Part shown: positions 4,623 through 6,548 of the stretch, in pieces
Layout: each line of letters starts with the position of its first letter
Numbering within the stretch: the stretch's first letter is position 1
NCBI GenBank assembly: GCA_903871975.1
Contig: CAIQIY010000008.1
Span: 1-6,548, forward strand
Reading direction: 5' to 3'
Length of the DNA: 6,548 nucleotides
Origin: an uncultured Chloroflexota bacterium
Lineage (GTDB): Bacteria; Chloroflexota; Chloroflexia; Chloroflexales; Roseiflexaceae
Notes under the pieces: model-generated
Databases searched by the model: none
The model's input: the letters and a program-made list of their open reading frames with translations, nothing else
What the model was told of the DNA's origin: nothing
Program-made: the position numbers and the translations under genes

Positions 4623-6407
4623 ATGAGCGGTACGGTGCTGCGCAAGACCACCCAGGAGCTCTTGCCGGTCGTGCACACGCCGCCCGGGCCAGGTCGCTAC
4701 GACCTGTATCCGGCGTTCGCGGTGCGGCCCGGCGCGATCGCGCGCGGCATCGACGCGCTGGCGGCATGGATCGCCGGACAGCGCGCGGTGGTCATCGATG
4801 GCTTCGGTGGGGTCTTCTGGCATGATCTGCGCCAACGGCTCGATGCTGCACTCGTGCAGCGTGGCCATCGTGCCAGCTGGCGCGATGTCGCCACGGCGCA
4901 ACGACCCGAGCCGGCGATCGATGCGCTGATCGCGCCGTTTCTCGGCGGCGACGATCCGCTGTTCGGCACGCGGTTCAGCGGTGCGCTGTGCGACTTCTTC
5001 GACGCCGACCGGCTGGCAGCACTGCACCCGGATCCCGCCGCCGACGTGACCATCCTCTACGGCTGCGGTGCTGCGCTCGCCGGCTGGGATGCGCCGCTCG
5101 CGTATGTCGAACTTCCGCGGAACGAAGTGCAGTTCCGCGCCCGTGCCGGCAGCATCACCAACCTCGGCGCCAGCCAGCCGGCCGATCCGAAGGCGATGTA
5201 CAAGCGCATGTACTTCGTCGACTGGCCGGCACTCGCGCGGCACAAAGCCGGGTTGCTGCCCCGGCTCGCGTTGCTGGTCGATGGGCAACGGCCCGACGAC
5301 CCGACGTTCATCGGTGGCGACGATGCCCGCGACGCGCTCTCACGCATGGCGCGCCACCCGTTCCGCGCACGCCCGTGGTTCGAGCCCGGGCCGTGGGGCG
5401 GGCAGTGGCTCAAACAGCGCATCCCGCAGCTGCCACAAGACGTGCCGAACTACGCGTGGTCGTTCGAGCTGATCTCACCGGAGAACGGGCTGATCCTCGG
5501 CGATGGCGGGCTGTTGCTCGAGGTGGCATTCGATCTGCTGATGGCGCACGGTGCGTCGCAGATCCTGGGCCGCTTCGTCGAACGCTTCGGCGTCGAGTTT
5601 CCCATCCGGTTCGACTTCCTCGATACCGTTGGTGGCGGCAACCTGTCGTTGCAATGCCACCCGCGGCCCGAGTACATCCGGCGCCACTTTGGCGAGCAAT
5701 TCACCCAGGACGAGACGTACTACCTGCTCGATGCCGTGGCTGGCGCCGAAGTCCTGCTCGGATTCCACGACGACATCGACCCCGTGGCGTTTCGCGATGC
5801 GCTCGAATGCAGCCTGCGCGATGCTGCGCCGCTCGAGGTGGATCGGTTCGTGCAGCGCCACCCCGCGCAGCCGCACGACCTGTTCCTCATCCCGAGCGGC
5901 ACAGTCCATTGCTCCGGCAGCGGCAACCTGGTGCTCGAGATCAGCGCGACGCCATACATCTTCACCTTCAAGATGTACGACTGGATGCGCCTCGATCTCG
6001 AAGGTCGGCCGCGGCCATTGAACATCGCCCGAGCGTACGAGAACCTGGTATTCGAGCGCAAGGGCGCACGCGTCCACGACGAGCTGATCAGCCGGCCGGT
6101 CGAGCTGGCCAGCGGCGATGGCTGGCGGCACATCGAGCTGCCGACACACGCAGAGCATTTCTACCGCATCGAGCGGTATGAGTTCGACCACGCGATCACC
6201 GTGGCCACCGACGGCTCGCCGCAGGTGCTCAGCCTGGTCGCCGGAAGCCAGATCGCGATCGATGTCGCCGACGGCCCGCGCACCGTGCTGAACGCCATCG
6301 AGACGCTGGTCGTCCCCGCTGCAGTCGGGCGCTACCGGATCACCAACCTGGCGGCCAGCCCGGCATGGGTGATCGTGGCGTCGCTCAAGCCGGAGGCACT
6401 GCGATGA
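4623..6407 (+). CDS. Class I mannose-6-phosphate isomerase with extra N-terminal domain
   Basis: This 594-residue protein combines two parts. The C-terminal half (from about 250) resembles class I (ManA-type, zinc) mannose-6-phosphate isomerases: EPGPWGGQWLKQ (254-265), then FLDTVGGGNLSLQCHPRPEYIRRHFGEQFTQDETYYLLD with presumed zinc ligands Gln344, His346 and Glu364, and LIPSGTVHCSGSGNLVLEIS with His429. A further beta-rich segment runs from about 500 to the end. ManA proteins are usually 300-400 residues, so the first 240 or so are additional. That part has AVVIDGFGGVFWHDLRQRL (55-73), which looks like the first strand and loop of a nucleoside- or uridine-kinase-like P-loop fold but lacks the GK(S/T) needed for nucleotide binding, and later YVELPRNEVQFRARAGSITNLG (161-182). 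I recall PMI-like proteins of about 600 residues with such an extension in other bacteria, so this is probably a natural architecture, not a local fusion. It begins 1 nt after the previous stop and its TGA overlaps the next ATG. Its true substrate may differ from mannose-6-phosphate. Confidence 0.87.
   Translation: MSGTVLRKTTQELLPVVHTPPGPGRYDLYPAFAVRPGAIARGIDALAAWIAGQRAVVIDGFGGVFWHDLRQRLDAALVQRGHRASWRDVATAQRPEPAIDALIAPFLGGDDPLFGTRFSGALCDFFDADRLAALHPDPAADVTILYGCGAALAGWDAPLAYVELPRNEVQFRARAGSITNLGASQPADPKAMYKRMYFVDWPALARHKAGLLPRLALLVDGQRPDDPTFIGGDDARDALSRMARHPFRARPWFEPGPWGGQWLKQRIPQLPQDVPNYAWSFELISPENGLILGDGGLLLEVAFDLLMAHGASQILGRFVERFGVEFPIRFDFLDTVGGGNLSLQCHPRPEYIRRHFGEQFTQDETYYLLDAVAGAEVLLGFHDDIDPVAFRDALECSLRDAAPLEVDRFVQRHPAQPHDLFLIPSGTVHCSGSGNLVLEISATPYIFTFKMYDWMRLDLEGRPRPLNIARAYENLVFERKGARVHDELISRPVELASGDGWRHIELPTHAEHFYRIERYEFDHAITVATDGSPQVLSLVAGSQIAIDVADGPRTVLNAIETLVVPAAVGRYRITNLAASPAWVIVASLKPEALR
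6392..6396 (+). promoter_or_regulatory. Ribosome binding site of the BadF-type kinase gene
   Basis: GGAGG lies 7 nt before the ATG at 6404 and within the preceding coding sequence. Confidence 0.7.
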
Positions 6408-6548
6408 GCGGGTATGTCCTCGGCATCGACGGCGGTGGCACCAAGACCCACGCCGTCATCATGGATGCCGCCGGCCAGTTGCTCGGCAGCGGCCATGGTG
6501 GCGCATCGAACTACGATCACGCCGGCATCGCCGGGGCGCGCCATGCCA
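6404..6548 (+). CDS. BadF/BadG/BcrA/BcrD-family sugar kinase, N-terminal fragment
   Basis: Only the first 48 residues lie in the window; the gene runs off the right edge. They begin MSGYVLGIDGGGTKTHAVIMDAAGQLLGSG, with the phosphate-1 motif GIDGGGTKT (7-15) of the ASKHA ATPase superfamily, followed by GGASNYDHAG. This pattern is typical of the BadF/BcrA family, which includes N-acetylglucosamine kinases. The gene overlaps the upstream stop in an ATGA arrangement and so belongs to the isomerase operon. In this setting phosphorylation of a hexose, hexosamine or related sugar is the likely role. ROK-family kinases have a similar first motif, but the GGGTKT form with the following GG(A/P)SN favours BadF. 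Substrate cannot be told from the fragment. Confidence 0.85.
   Translation, partial: MSGYVLGIDGGGTKTHAVIMDAAGQLLGSGHGGASNYDHAGIAGARHA

Noticed and set aside
4988..6181. 397-residue plus-strand frame inside the long PMI gene
   Set aside because: It is an out-of-frame, Arg-rich translation of DNA that encodes zinc-ligand motifs in the correct frame.
5475..6191. 238-residue minus-strand frame within the PMI gene, and a similar one at 4575-5288
   Set aside because: Both are antisense to conserved PMI sequence and have no promoter or ribosome binding site of their own.
1..6548. Mobile element, phage, CRISPR or defence system
   Set aside because: There are no transposase, integrase, Cas or toxin-antitoxin motifs, no terminal inverted repeats and no regularly spaced repeats. 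All recognisable genes are metabolic or regulatory.

Overview
This is a GC-rich bacterial chromosomal window with tightly packed genes, AGGAG/GGAGG-type ribosome binding sites and recognisable sigma70-like promoters. Nothing in it indicates a phage, plasmid, insertion sequence, CRISPR array, tRNA or rRNA. The lineage cannot be fixed from the sequence. The mix of GC richness, housekeeping IlvD and an archaeal-type cupin phosphoglucose isomerase would fit Chloroflexota or a similar deep-branching group, but that is a guess.

Layout. Positions 1-86 lie downstream of ilvD and hold a long GC-rich hairpin. Positions 87-1769 (minus strand) encode dihydroxy-acid dehydratase (ilvD, branched-chain amino acid synthesis). 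A short divergent promoter region (1770-1894) separates it from an unrecognised 220-residue protein (1895-2557, plus strand). That gene converges on a DeoR-family repressor (2640-3413, minus strand), with two small hairpins in the gap.

A 226-bp divergent regulatory region (3414-3639) carries two back-to-back promoters and a cluster of GTGTGCG repeats. It separates the repressor from a four-gene plus-strand operon: cupin-type glucose-6-phosphate isomerase (3640-4251), a stand-alone ManC-type cupin mannose-6-phosphate isomerase homologue (4244-4621), a long class I (ManA-type) mannose-6-phosphate isomerase with an extra N-terminal domain (4623-6407), and the start of a BadF/BcrA-type sugar kinase (6404 to beyond the window). 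All junctions overlap or nearly touch, and each internal start has a good Shine-Dalgarno sequence inside the preceding gene, so the genes are probably co-transcribed and translationally coupled.

How the genes may work together. The likely scheme is a carbohydrate catabolic locus. A kinase phosphorylates a sugar or amino sugar, up to three unrelated-looking aldose/ketose phosphate isomerases channel it to fructose-6-phosphate, and a DeoR-type repressor that senses a sugar phosphate controls the set. The most unusual point is three hexose-phosphate isomerase homologues in a row: two different single-domain cupins plus a PMI fused to a domain with a degenerate P-loop-like segment. This may mean that at least one acts on something other than glucose- or mannose-6-phosphate. 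IlvD and the unknown protein show no evident link to the sugar operon.
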